DNA of 64,000 nucleotides from contig CM056994.1 of the NCBI GenBank assembly GCA_029891345.1, forward strand, positions 143,304,457 through 143,368,456, given 5' to 3'. The stretch comes from Dryococelus australis. Taxonomy: Eukaryota; Arthropoda; Insecta; Phasmatodea; Phasmatidae. The notes beneath the pieces were generated by a model that had not been told where the DNA came from, ran no database searches, and worked only from the letters and a program-made list of their open reading frames with translations. Both the position numbers and the translations under genes were made by a program. How positions within the stretch are numbered: position 1 is the stretch's first letter; each line of letters opens with the position of its first letter. Below are positions 13,024 through 23,199 of this stretch, one piece after another.

Positions 13024-13770
13024 TTATGAGCAGTCAAGGCACTCCGATTCGCATACGCAACATAACAATTAACAGATTGATGCATCTTATATGAAGTGCT
13101 GAACATACAGTTACTAGCTTCACGTTGTCTGGCACTAAAGCTAGTTGCAAATGTTTTGAGGCAATATTTTCATTCGCTTCCCGATGATAAACAAACACTG
13201 CCTTTACACTTCTTCTTTGGCATATACTGGTTATCACTGTGGGTAAACACAGCATAGCACTTATCACAGTGGAACGCTTTTTATGCTGGACTGAACAAGT
13301 AATAGCTATGTTCATATCGGAGTGAATTACAAATTTGGCAAAATGTATTTCCACACTAACAACATCCTTACCATATAGCTTGAACAGACTCTTCAGAAAC
13401 CCTTGCTGTTAACGACGCGGACAGTGTTACACATGGTGAGTCTTCAGCCATCTTCATATAATAGCAGAGTATGCTATCGCAATAATAACATCGAATCCGT
13501 ATTGCTTGTAGAGACTCTTCAGATACACTTTTTGACGAAGTTGTTGGTGTTACAAATGGTAAGTCTCTAACCGATGATTCCATATTCATACTGTAGTAGA
13601 GTACACGGTCGTAGTAGATGATTCCACTCGAAAGATCTGCTTTGCACCACGCTCACTGGCGAACTGACATCCGTTTATACTTGATGATTGCTTATATGCT
13701 GTTTTCACAACAGAACAATTGATACACAGACTAATTTTTTGGGTTAAAGTGATACAGCAAAGTCTCATCT
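13024..13770 (-). pseudogene. C2H2 zinc-finger-like gene, left-arm copy (broken)
   Basis: This is the mirror copy of the frames at 15392 to 16123. On the minus strand the N-terminal part (13768 to 13586) has CINCSVVKTAYKQSS and QFASERGAKQ. The middle (13589 to 13368) has two copies of a module ending SEESLQAIR or SEESVQAIW. The C-terminal part (13354 to 13034) is shifted out of the zinc-finger frame, but in other frames it keeps FHCDKCYAVF-type and SVNCYVAYANRSALT-type fragments matching the right arm. At least two frame disruptions separate the parts. The gene family is unknown to me; a DNA-binding role is inferred only from the finger-like spacing in the sister copy. Confidence 0.5.
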
Positions 13771-14181
13771 CACTCGAACTCAGTCAGAGTAAGAGAGCTC
13801 ACACTACAACAACATGCAGACTGCGAATGGATCAGAGAGAGCTCAGGCTCGCTTATATAGACTCGCTTTCCTCCCACCGCAACATCCATCAGTTTCCCAA
13901 AATATATCTGACAACATCTCCTAGAATGTGATATCACTGCCTTCCATTAGACTTCCTTGAAAACCCTATAAACATGAGAGACGTGAAAACCTACTTATAA
14001 ATTGCATTGTTATGTACTGTTAACAATACAGAACCAACAGTTTATGTTAGACATCTAGACTGTCTCAACATATTTTTGAAAATGATGTATCTAAGTCTCA
14101 AGTCACTCGAACTCAATCAGAGAAAGACGAACAGCAATGAAACCATCTCGTCTGTCTCAATATATGTTTGAAAATTTGTTT

Positions 14182-14264
14182 CCATTTATGATATTCGAAC
14201 CCATGTTCCCCTACAAGAAACCGAACCTTAAATCCATCGTCTTAGACCGCTCGAACAACCTGTC
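14182..14264 (-). ncRNA. tRNA-Leu(UAA)-like module, left arm
   Basis: Read on the minus strand it starts GACAGGTT. TTCGAGCGGTCTAAGAC follows (A-box region, typical of long-variable-arm leucine tRNAs), then an anticodon loop TTTAAGG implying anticodon UAA, then a long variable region, then GGGTTCGAATATC (B box). The anticodon stem pairs only partly and the acceptor 3' strand is poor, so I call it a tRNA relic or tRNA-derived module. It is better preserved than its mirror copy at 14863. Confidence 0.6.
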
Positions 14265-14474
14265 AATTTGTATTAGTGTGGAGAATTTCAGAACAAGATT
14301 TAAATTGAAAAGTGCTAACCTTAGCCCGGAATGACTTCAGAGAACCTTAACCTTTCTTACCATCTCGTTCAAAAACTACTGTATAAAACAAAATAAACAT
14401 AATTTTTCTAGAAATAGCAGAAAAAATCCAGGGAGCATTCTGCGGAAACACAAAACACATTCAACACATAATAA

Positions 14475-14640
14475 AAGATGTTATATATAAGAGAGTAATA
14501 TGCATACTTATATGTATGATAATAACTAATGTACATAATTATATATAAGATAGGAATATGCAAACATATATATACTTAATTGTATATAAGATAGGAATAT
14601 ACATAGTTGTATAAGTCATGATTTCTTCTGTGGTGAATAT
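14475..14640. repeat. Loop region with AT-rich direct repeats
   Basis: The centre of the large inverted repeat. TATATAAGATAGGAATAT recurs at about 14542 and 14583, with a related TATATAAGAGAGTAATAT at about 14483. No coding content. Confidence 0.7.
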
Positions 14641-14862
14641 GTGTTTGTGTTTTCTCAGACTTATCCCATTCCGCGAAGGTCTCACATTGAACCTGGATTT
14701 TTTCTACTATTTTCTGAAACGACTATGTTGCTTTTGTTTTGAACAGTAGATTTTGAACGAAACGGTAAGAAATGTTTATGGTTCGATAATGTCATCCAAT
14801 GTTAAGGTAGGCGCTTTTCAATATAATAACTTGTTGTGAAATTTTGAACACTAATACAAATT

Positions 14863-14948
14863 GACAGGTTGGTCGAGCAGTCTAAGACAATGGATTTAAT
14901 ATTAGGTTTCTTGTTAGGGGAGCGTGGATTCGACTCTCATAACCGGAC
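14863..14948 (+). ncRNA. tRNA-Leu-like module, right arm (degenerate)
   Basis: GACAGGTTGGTCGAGCAGTC, then TAAGACA, mirrors the left-arm module. The anticodon loop region reads ATTTAAT and the stem is broken. The B box is GTGGATTCGACTC, a weaker match than on the left. It lies within the right arm and points away from the centre, towards the zinc-finger-like frames. It is not expected to be a working tRNA. Confidence 0.5.
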
Positions 14949-15391
14949 AAAATTTTCAAGCATATATTGAGTCAGACGAGATGGTTTCATTCGCAGTTCG
15001 TCTGTCTTTGATTGAGTTCGAGTGACTTGAAACTTAGCTACATCATTTTCAGACATGTAGGAACAGTCGAGATGTTTAACATAAATTGTTGGTTCTGTAT
15101 TGTTAACAGTATATAACACTGCAATATGTAAGTAGGTTTTCACGTCTCCTATGTTTATGGGTTTTAAAATCAAGTCTTACTGTTACAGACATAACTCATT
15201 CTAATAGATGTTGTCTGATATTTCGAGAAACTGATGGGTGTTGTAGTGGGTGGAAAGCGAGGTTATATAGACTCCTGGGCTGTTTCTCGTTCATTCGCAG
15301 TTTGTAGATCTTTGTAGTAAGATCTTTTTTTCTCTGACTGAGTTCGAATGAGTTGTGACTTCACTAAATAATTTCAGACCTAAAATGCAGT

Positions 15392-15622
15392 ATGTGTATC
15401 GATTGTTCTGTTCTGAAATCCGTATATAAGCAAACATCATGTAAAAATAGAAGTCAGTTTGCCAGCGAGCGTGGCGAAAAAGCAGATCGTTCGAGTAGAA
15501 TCATATATTACGATCGTGTACACCAGTACAATATAAATACAGAATCATCAGTCGTAGACTTACTATCTGTAACACCAACAGTATCATCAACAGCAAGTGT
15601 CTCTCAAAAGTCTCTAAAATAA
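15392..15622 (+). CDS. Uncharacterised 76-aa frame upstream of zinc-finger ORF
   Basis: Unrecognised protein, MCIDCSVLKSVYKQ to SVSQKSLK. Its frame is conserved, with different substitutions, in the left arm (CINCSVVKTAYKQSS; QFASERG; SVxDLxxVTPT). This supports a once-coding sequence. The C-terminal 26 residues contain the same D-L-x-x-V-T-x-x-x-S-x-T-A-x-V-S/Y-E module that recurs at the start of the next frame. It is probably the 5' part of the gene whose 3' part is at 15668 to 16123, separated by a stop and about 45 nt, or by an intron that I cannot prove. Confidence 0.45.
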   Translation: MCIDCSVLKSVYKQTSCKNRSQFASERGEKADRSSRIIYYDRVHQYNINTESSVVDLLSVTPTVSSTASVSQKSLK

Positions 15623-15667
15623 ATATAGTATTAATGTTAATATTGAGATCGCATACTCTGAGATTAT

Positions 15668-16123
15668 ATGGAGATAGCTAAAGACTTACATTATGTAACA
15701 CAGTCAACTTCGTTGACAGCAAGGGTTTATGAAGAGTCTTTACAAGCTATACGTTATGAATGTTGTTATTGTGTAAATACATATAGTAAAATTTTTTATG
15801 CATGCCGACATGAACATAGTCATTGCTTGTTCAGCCCAGCATACAATTTGTTCCACTGTGATAAGTGCGATGCTGTGTTAAACCGCAGTGATAACCAGTG
15901 CAGGTATACGAAGTGTAAATGCAGTGTTTGTCGACCATCGAGAAGTGAGTGCAAGTATTGCGTCAAGGCATTCACAACTATCTCTAACACTAGACAGCAT
16001 GAAGTTGGAAACTCTATGATCAGCACTTCATATAACATATATCCATGTGTCAATTGCTGTGTTGTTTATGCGAATCCGAGTGCCTTGACTAATCATAAAA
16101 AGATACGTACTATTAAATTATAG
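15668..16123 (+). CDS. C2H2 zinc-finger-like protein, right-arm copy
   Basis: Open for 151 residues. After a module ending YEESLQAIR comes a canonical C2H2 finger: CCYC, 12 residues, then HEHSH (C-x2-C-x12-H-x3-H), at about residues 32 to 52. Three finger-like repeats follow. CDKC lacks clear histidines. CKYC-x12-H is followed by EVGN in place of the last His. CVNC-x12-H is followed by KKIR in place of the last His. The spacer phrases SPAYNLFHC and STSYNIYPC mark tandem finger units. The family is unknown to me. A nucleic-acid-binding role follows only from the C2H2 pattern. Three of four fingers appear damaged, so the protein is probably decaying despite the open frame. Confidence 0.6.
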   Translation: MEIAKDLHYVTQSTSLTARVYEESLQAIRYECCYCVNTYSKIFYACRHEHSHCLFSPAYNLFHCDKCDAVLNRSDNQCRYTKCKCSVCRPSRSECKYCVKAFTTISNTRQHEVGNSMISTSYNIYPCVNCCVVYANPSALTNHKKIRTIKL

Positions 16124-16236
16124 CAAATATTTTTTGAATGGAGATTATGTTTGAGTGTGTGTATTATTACGTATTTTTAACAAGTGTGTGAAATAAAGAT
16201 AAAGTGTATGGAAGACTATTTTCTGTATTCATCCCG

Positions 16237-17968
16237 TCCTTATATTAAACATTTAAGTCAAATGTGAGTTAAAGGTGAATTGATGAAGTTATAAATGTTT
16301 ATAGTCTAATATTTTTTTTTCCGATGATTGCAGTGAATGGCTTGATACACACATAATAATTATAAGCTATGAGGGTATAATAAAATTAAACATATGTATA
16401 TACATGCATATGTATAAATATATATTTAATGGCTTGGACTTATCTGATAATTAAATGGTACTTAGAAAGGAAATACGAGAAATTTGTTGCATGTATTTTT
16501 CCAGTAAAGTGTAAACTGCGAATAAATGAAGGAAAATATACATTAATGAATGTGCGATGAAATATGTTATCTAGCTTCAGTAGCATTCACTTTGACACTA
16601 GATTAGTTGTTTGAGTTCGTATCTGATTGAAAATGATGATAGTAATGGTATGATGATATAATTTTGTGAAATTGAGTACTGAGCTTAATTCTATATGCAA
16701 AACTTATCCAAATATAACACTAGAAGGGAAATATATTGTTTTTTTTTAATTATAAATCTTTTAGTAACATCTGGTGTTGAGTACCTATAGGACGAATGTT
16801 CTGAAGTAGTTCTGATTTAAGACCTTTTGTGATATGATGGAGATTGTATGCAATTTAATATAAATTTGTTTTATTAATATGCAATGAAATATATATATAA
16901 AGGTAATTTTATCTTGTTTGGATTGATTGTTTGGAGTGTTTTGTAAAATAAGTCTGGTGGCATTATATTTGTATTATAGGTTGAAATGGTCTAATAATAT
17001 GATCGTGCCGGTTTTTGTATAATTTGTTCATTTGTGATTTATGATATGTTTATATGGTTTTTAAGTATTTCATTTATCTTTAAAATTTGTTACTTAGTAT
17101 TTTGCAATTGGCTGGTATGTGCAAATGAGTTGTGTGATTGTGTATGCTTGCATTGTTCGGTAGTATCGGAATGAAATGGAACATATTATTTCAGACTCAA
17201 TTGTTTAAAAAACATATCATCTTCATAAGCAATTAAAATATGTAACATTTCTTTTCTATCAAATTGAAATGATTACGAAATAAAAAGGACCAGGAAATGC
17301 TTCATGAGAAAAAAAAAACCTTGGAATTTCTTGAAAAGTAAGCTGGTGTTAGAATATTTCAGTATAAAACAGATGCCATCGTTTACACACCCATCCGGCA
17401 TGGCTTTAGTAGAATTTTAGTTTCCTGTTGATCTTAATCGTGGTATTATCTATTCGACTTTAAAACTAATAAGAGTTAAATAACAACAGTCGCAATGCGC
17501 GAAAAAAATTTGGGTGTTTTCAAACTTACTGTAAGACTTTTTTAGAATAAAATTAAATTTTATTATGTAAGTAAGTAATTTTATTATGTAAGTATTATGT
17601 AAATACAATGTACAGGGATAACAACACGACTCATAGTTTGAAAGTCGTATCTAAATACAAGTATGTTTAAAGGAATATATATGGGAAATTATGTTATCTA
17701 GCAAATCCAAACAATTTTTAATGAATAAAGCTGTAGTGTTGAGACAGATTAGCTACGTATATGCGGCCAACGATGCAAGGAGAAAAGTGCTAGTGTGTGT
17801 GAGACAGAAAAAGAGTTAATTGGTGTCGCCCTCTTGTGCCAGGGCCATGAACTACACATTTCAGGTCAGCAGCAGAGCCAGAAGGATGGGTGTTCGTTCG
17901 CGCTCCCCTCCGTATGTGTGGTCTGCCAGGTGTGATGAGCAGGCAAGTATGTCATATTAATATATGTA
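16237..17968. other. AT-rich region, no gene seen
   Basis: No motif-bearing frames and no RNA genes recognised. There are short ATATGTATA-type simple-sequence stretches near 16390. Confidence 0.5.
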
Positions 17969-18096
17969 TTCCACGGAAATTCTCTGTGTGTTCAGATCTG
18001 GCTGGAGGATTGGCAAAACGCGACTTTTGAGGAATCCGCACAGGACATCATCGCAAACCGACAGATCGGGCGAGTGGGCAGGCCATGGAATGTCTC
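17969..18096 (-). pseudogene. Fragment of mariner-like transposase (inverted copy)
   Basis: A stretch of about 128 bp is nearly identical to the reverse complement of 19557 to 19692. Shared phrases include CCACTCGCCCGATCTGTCGG and TGCGATGATGTCCTGTGCGG when read on the minus strand. It covers only the block around the third acidic residue of the transposase. It is a broken copy lying about 1.5 kb from the larger element and in opposite orientation. Confidence 0.85.
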
Positions 18097-19286
18097 ATAA
18101 AGCATAAAATACAAATAAATATATATAATATAAGACATTTACACAACTACGTGAAATTGAACACTAGATAAATTTTAAGTGGGTTTCAATAGTAATTGTT
18201 AATTTTCTTTGTAAATTTTTTTTTTTTTATAATTTCAAAATTGAGAATATTTTCTTAACCATATGACATAGTTTGCAATACAGGAGTGAGAATAAGGTTT
18301 GTTGATGATAGCGTTAATAATATGTAAGAACTATACACAAAACAAGTAATAAAAAAATGGTTTGTTTAGCGCATGCTGCTCTAGCGAGCTGGCTTGAGCT
18401 ATCGTCTGGGACATGGCCGGAGTGAGAGTGATGAGGGTTAATGAGCGCCGTGCTCGGCAAACAATGTGCGACATATCTGTTCAGCGGGGTAGAGACGAGA
18501 CCAGTTGTCTTGCATTGTGTTTGGAGTATGCTTACACGTTATATATTGCTACGCCTAAGCCAAAACAGTATAATATAAATTAGTTTACACCTAATATTTA
18601 AATGATAAAACAAAGGAAAGTAACAGAGAGTCTTTAATATTAAAATAATTTTTTTAATAAATGTGTTACGAGCTGAGGTAGAATAAAATGTAGCTTATGA
18701 TAAATACTGCTTACTAAAATGGGGAGAAGAAATGTATCTAAGTATAGGTTTGTATAGTAATACCAAGGCCTGGCAGGTCAACAATTGTTGCATTCAGCTA
18801 CATTATTGGATCGGTGGTCATGGAACGAAGCAGCGGAGACATTGCTTGTTTGGTGCGTCAGACAAATAGTATTTGTGCATTTATAACCCTAACACAATTT
18901 TGGTTGATAATATTTTTTGTTTATAATACATATATTTTAAAATGAGTTTTAAAATATGTGTGTGAACAGTTACAACAGGAGCTGTAGTTCGGTCGGCTTT
19001 CAATAGTAGCAGGAACGCACTGCGCAAGCTCCGAGTTGAATTTTCCTATTTAAGCCTGATCGCACACCCTTCCGAAATAAAGTAAAAGAGGAAAACAAGA
19101 CTTATTTTGACGGAACATATCAGACAGTCTTTATATAGGCTATAATAAGACGAAATGTGAAATTTCCTTATACTAACTGAGATGCTGGGAAACATTATTG
19201 AACATGTAAAACAGTCTTTATTTAAAAAGACATAAAAAATGAGAGTTATGCAATTCACACAGTTATACTAAGAGTGAAATATTATA
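18097..19286. other. Spacer, nothing recognised
   Basis: AT-rich, with GC-richer patches at about 18370 to 18520 and 18960 to 19040. No family recognised. Confidence 0.5.
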
Positions 19287-19938
19287 CTGTTGTCCCAGCG
19301 TTCACCTACCATTTTGACTCATTTAGTACTCGTGTGTCCCTAGGGTAGGGGTGGCGTGATACTGTCAGATCTTTCTGGCGAGTGATGACATTGTCATTAA
19401 GCATGGAGCGGTGGTCATCTGCACACCGCGAATTATGTGACCTAACATCGACCTTGGAAATGTTTAATTTCATTAATATGGAGCCACAGCACACACCGCT
19501 CGCCTGTCTATCGACATTTTACAAACAATGTTTCAGCATCGAATAATTTCGCTCTTTGGAGACATTCTATGGCCTGCCCACTCGCCCGATCTGTCGGTTT
19601 GCGATGATGTCCTGTGCGGATTCCTCAAAAGTCGGGTTTTGCCAATCCACCAGCCAGATCTGAACACACTCAAACAGAGAATTTCCGCGGAAATTAACGC
19701 TGTACCGGCAGCAGCATTGTTGCGGGTTATGCAAAACCTGCTGTATCGAATGCGTGAATATGTGAACCTGGACAGGCGTTATCTTACTGGAGTAATATTT
19801 AAGAAATGATTCTGTTGTGTGTATTGGTACAAAAGGCAGACATGTATCATTCGGTTTTCTGTAACGCCGATAAATATTCTCTCTGCTTTAACATACTTCA
19901 CGTGTTTCACAATGGTAGGTGAACGCTAAAACATCCTG
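19287..19938 (+). mobile_element. Decayed TA-flanked mariner-like element
   Basis: The ends carry inverted AGCGTTCACCTACCATT, on the left at about 19297 and as its complement near 19911 to 19927. TA dinucleotides sit directly outside both ends (19285 and 19939), as expected for an IS630/Tc1-mariner insertion. The interior holds the C-terminal part of a transposase. At 652 bp it is about half the usual length of an autonomous element, so it is internally deleted. Confidence 0.75.
19528..19809 (+). pseudogene. Mariner-like transposase, C-terminal remnant (93 codons open)
   Basis: The block ILWPAHSPDLSVCDDVLCGF corresponds to the WPPRSPDLT.xD.FLWG signature of insect IS630/Tc1-mariner transposases. 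It is followed by LKSRVLPIHQPDLNTLKQRI and a helical tail to a stop. Only the third catalytic region is covered, and the N-terminal DNA-binding and first catalytic regions are gone. It sits inside the TIR-bounded element at 19287 to 19938, so it cannot encode an active enzyme. Confidence 0.8.
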
Positions 19939-20521
19939 TAATAAGAGACGTAAATTTAACTTGCACAACGTAATACTTAAGTGAAACTAGCGGTGTGGTG
20001 GTGTGCGGTCTGTTGGCCAGTGGGTGTTTAATGTAAATATTGATACCCAAACTGAGTTCAGTCGGCAGAGTTACAATCTCTGCACTTCAAGAAATGTATA
20101 TCTATTGACATTATATGACTACCTGCGCTGTGCATGGGCATTAAATGTTCCTATACCATGGCTACAGTAATATAATTTTACAGGTAATTTTAACAAGTGG
20201 GAATAGACTTTTCTTATCCAAGATAGAAAATTAACAGTATTGTGAATCAGAGATTATAACATAAAACTTTGTGATGTACACCATGGTTATACAGAATTTT
20301 TATATAACAAAATTAAATTCACTTAAACAAATTTTTTATATAATTAAGTTAATTTTACTGAAAATTCACATACTTCATTTAGTAAAATAACAGGTGTCGG
20401 GATCGTTGGAATGCAGGTGGTTGTTGGGCTGCCGATGATGGTTGGCCATTAAGTACATGGGTAGGTTGAGGACAATCCATTTTTTATCCTAAATTCCTTG
20501 GTTTTTCTTACGTTTTTTTCG
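19939..20521. other. Spacer before the Polinton
   Basis: AT-rich sequence with T-rich runs approaching the left TIR. No gene recognised. The exact outer boundary of the Polinton is uncertain by tens of bases. Confidence 0.5.
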
Positions 20522-20960
20522 TAATTTACTATGTTTTTTTTTTTTTTTCAACAATTTCAACCTTTTTTTTCTCGCATTTCGGACCAATTCAGAGCTTCAT
20601 CCATGATTCTCATAATATTTTTTCGTAATTTACTCTGATTTTCCAATAATTTCAAGCTTTTTCTCCGAATTTCAAGCTTTTTTCCTCCAAAATCCAGTTT
20701 TTCCTCGATTTTCTAATTAGAAAACAGACTCAAAAATTAAGCAAAATCGCGTCAAATCAATTAAAATTTTGACCCATATTCTATGATTTTCCCCGAATTT
20801 CACCTTTTTCCTCCAATACCAAACTTTTTTCCTCGAATTTCAACCCAAAAAAAATCCTGCACGAATAGTGAACGCATATATCGTTCACAAAAATTGTAAA
20901 AATCATGACAATTTGAACCAAATCAAGTAAAATAATATAAAATAAAGTGAAATATTAAAA
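20522..20960. repeat. Polinton left terminal inverted repeat
   Basis: Matches the right TIR over its length. Shared landmarks include AATTTCAACCTTTTT, GCAAAATCGC.TCAAAT, TTTTGACCCA, ATTTCAACCCAAAAAAA, TCCTGCA.GAATAGTGAA and ATCGTTCACAAA. It has internal sub-repeats of the type TTTTTTCGTAATTTACT followed by CAAxAATTTCAA, at about 20514 and 20608. Confidence 0.9.
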
Positions 20961-20985
20961 ATATAATTCGCTGAATTTATAAATT

Positions 20986-21261
20986 TTATTCAACAAAAGT
21001 AAAACCACAATAAGCCTTTTGAAGGCCTAAAAATAAAGAACCGTAACCATTACTGATTTCATAATCCCACTCTGCACAAAAATCCAAAACATAAACATCG
21101 TCTTTAAAATTAGTAAATTTATCTGATAAGAAATAATTTTTATTGATTTATAAAACAATGTTGATATTTACCATATTCAATTCTTTATCAATGGAAGTTG
21201 CTGGTTTTATAATTTCATACCCTATATCCAAAAGTTCTCAAAGTTCTCTAATTTGATCCAT
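20986..21261 (-). pseudogene. Small TIR-proximal Polinton ORF (about 91 codons)
   Basis: Unrecognised. The frame runs from an ATG at 21261 to a stop at 20986 with only two internal stops (TGA at codon 8, TAA at codon 38) over 92 codons. The second half, from LSDKFTNFKDDVYVLDF to GLQKAYCGFTFVE, looks protein-like. It reads outward into the left TIR, mirroring the small gene at the right end, although the two are not visibly related. I infer it was a real gene because the frame is kept despite the decay. Function unknown. Confidence 0.4.
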
Positions 21262-21438
21262 TTATGATACATGAAATTTCATATATATTTTATAAAGTAT
21301 GACTATGAGAAAATCTTTACTAAAATTATGAAAACAATTTTTATTCGATCATATAATTCTTCTATATTACTAAAAATTTGTAAAACTTTTAAAAGTAACC
21401 ACCTCACTATAAGTCCAAAAAACTGTTTTAAAATATCG

Positions 21439-22766
21439 AAACAATTTGTTGTTTCTTCCATCTAATAAAAGAAAAATTTATATATCTTCAGTAATTCCTC
21501 CTTTCTAATAATCATGTTAGGTTCCTTTTGATAACTAATACAACATTAGAAACTGTTTTTGCTTGAACATCTTTATTGCAATCAACACAAATTTTAATGT
21601 TTTTTTTTTCCTTTAACTACAGTTTTTTTCTATATAAACAATAATTAACATTTGTTTCCGCCCAAAAAATTAATAATATTTGATATTGCCTTCGAAATTT
21701 ACAGTTGGTTTATAATAAGTTAATCATTTCTACGTATTGCATCTAGTTTTTGTTTTTGGATTTCTAAAATCACTATAAGCAAGGAACATTTTATGACAAA
21801 GACCATTTTTAAGTTCTAGATTCCTATTTTCTTTTGGAAAAAATTCATTTATTCTTAATTTTTAATATAAATATTTTTCATATTGCAATGGTCAAACATA
21901 GAAGCGTGGACATAATGTTCAGCGCAATTTTTCTATTGTTTTGAAAGCCTACAAATACCAAATCGGGCTTGTCAAATTGTAAATGATTAATCTGATCTTT
22001 TATATCAAAGTTAAATCATGGACTTCTTTTTCTAAAAATTGCCAATAATTAAAACTACGAGATATTTTAGGATGTCTGAATATTTTTCTTTTAATTTCAT
22101 TTGCTGTGTTATATTTGTAATCAACAATAGGCTACACAATTTCTAATTTTCGAATAACAACTTTACCTGAATCAGCATAGCTTTGCTGAACTGCACCATC
22201 TGCATCTTTTGTTACATAAAGATATTAACAATTGTTATCAGATTAATTTCTAAAAAAAGTAATGTTATAACCGTCTTTCCAATAAATTTCATTGTTGTCA
22301 CGAATAACACCAAATAAATATCTCAGAGGATACATTATTTCATTTGTTTTATTACTATGGACAGATTTGACTGTATATTTATTATCAACACCAGAAAATT
22401 CTAAATGATTTTGTTCACTTGGTGATCTTAATAAAGCATTCATTATTGTTGGTGTTATACCTGCATTATCAACTGCCTCAACAATATTTCCATGATTATA
22501 AATTTCTACTCTAGAAAACTGAAAAGGAAAAAAGTTCTAACAAACATCGACATTATCTAATTGTGCAAATTTTTCCTCATTTCCTTCTTTATCTCTTTTT
22601 AGTAATCTATATTGCTCAAAAACATAAGCATAATTTGGGAAAGAATTCAATCTCCTATACGAATTACAAATAGAACAATTTTATTGTAAACATTCAAATT
22701 CCCCTTAGTATGGTCAGTTGTAGGAAAAGTTTGCCTCTCAAACCTCTAGATACTTTTATATCTCAT
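21439..22766 (-). pseudogene. Polinton major capsid protein (double jelly-roll type), broken
   Basis: The start at 22766 (MRYKSI, then a stop, then RFERQTFPTTDHTKGNLNVY) matches the way insect Polinton capsid proteins begin, as I remember them. A clear 66-codon stretch follows at 22443 to 22243, from NALLRSPSEQNHLEFSGVD to PLRYLFGVIRDN. Several stops and frameshifts interrupt the rest. The family forms the hexameric shell of Polinton/adintovirus-like particles by structural homology to adenovirus hexon. A second copy at 51258 to 52514 shares the same landmarks at high DNA similarity, which gives independent support. The 3' end is approximate and is set by where similarity to that copy fades. 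Confidence 0.8.
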
Positions 22767-22982
22767 TTGAAAAGTAAAAATAAAACACATGTGAATGTCA
22801 AATTCAAAAGGTACTTCTCGAATTAAATTACTCATTGAGAAGTACAAAAATAATAAAAAGATTAATGAAACAGGATAAGTAAAAAATTGAAGAAAATATC
22901 TACCATTAATTTGCGAATTACAAAATACTGGTAAAAAAAAGTAGTACAAGTAAGTGAAGAAAATAAAATTTTTATAATAACG

Positions 22983-23183
22983 CTAGTTCCTGTTGCGGCA
23001 AAAAAATTTAGATTCTCCACCATCACCACAAGAAACATTATTTGAAAGAGAATCATTCACAAAATCTCCTAATTTGGAAGAGCGAATGGGAACTGTACAT
23101 TGAAAAATTTGACGCAACGCACGTCTGATTCTACTATAAATTTCGGAAAAGAAATTTCTCAACAACTTTATTTTAATAAGCAC
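22983..23183 (-). CDS. Small basic ORF upstream of capsid gene
   Basis: A 66-codon open frame beginning MLIKIKLLRNFFSEIYSRI. It contains RIRRALRQIFQ and the Gly/Ser-rich SCGDGGESKFF. It lies just upstream of the capsid gene on the same strand. I do not recognise the family. The basic N-terminus could suit a small virion DNA-associated protein, but that is only inference from composition and position. Confidence 0.35.
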   Translation of the reverse strand: MLIKIKLLRNFFSEIYSRIRRALRQIFQCTVPIRSSKLGDFVNDSLSNNVSCGDGGESKFFCRNRN

Positions 23184-23199
23184 AACAGTTTATGTATAG

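Larger units (their letters stand above)
12885..16236. repeat. 3.35-kb long inverted repeat carrying zinc-finger-like genes
   Basis: The whole interval is symmetric about position 14560. Matching pairs from outside to inside include: CACACACTTGT (about 12930) with ACAAGTGTGTG (about 16180); AGTCAAGGCACTC (13032) with GAGTGCCTTGACT (16078); CAATTTGTATTAG (14265) with CTAATACAAATTG (14851); CAGAAAAAATCCAG (14427) with CTGGATTTTTTCT (14693). Arms are about 1.58 kb with a loop near 14475 to 14640 that holds a repeated TATATAAGATAGGAATAT motif. By eye the arms are clearly diverged. Each arm contains a tRNA-Leu-like module and a C2H2-like reading frame, all pointing outward. Confidence 0.85.

Noticed and set aside
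14863..14948. Functional tRNA-Leu gene.
   Set aside because: Anticodon and acceptor stems do not pair properly. Called a relic.
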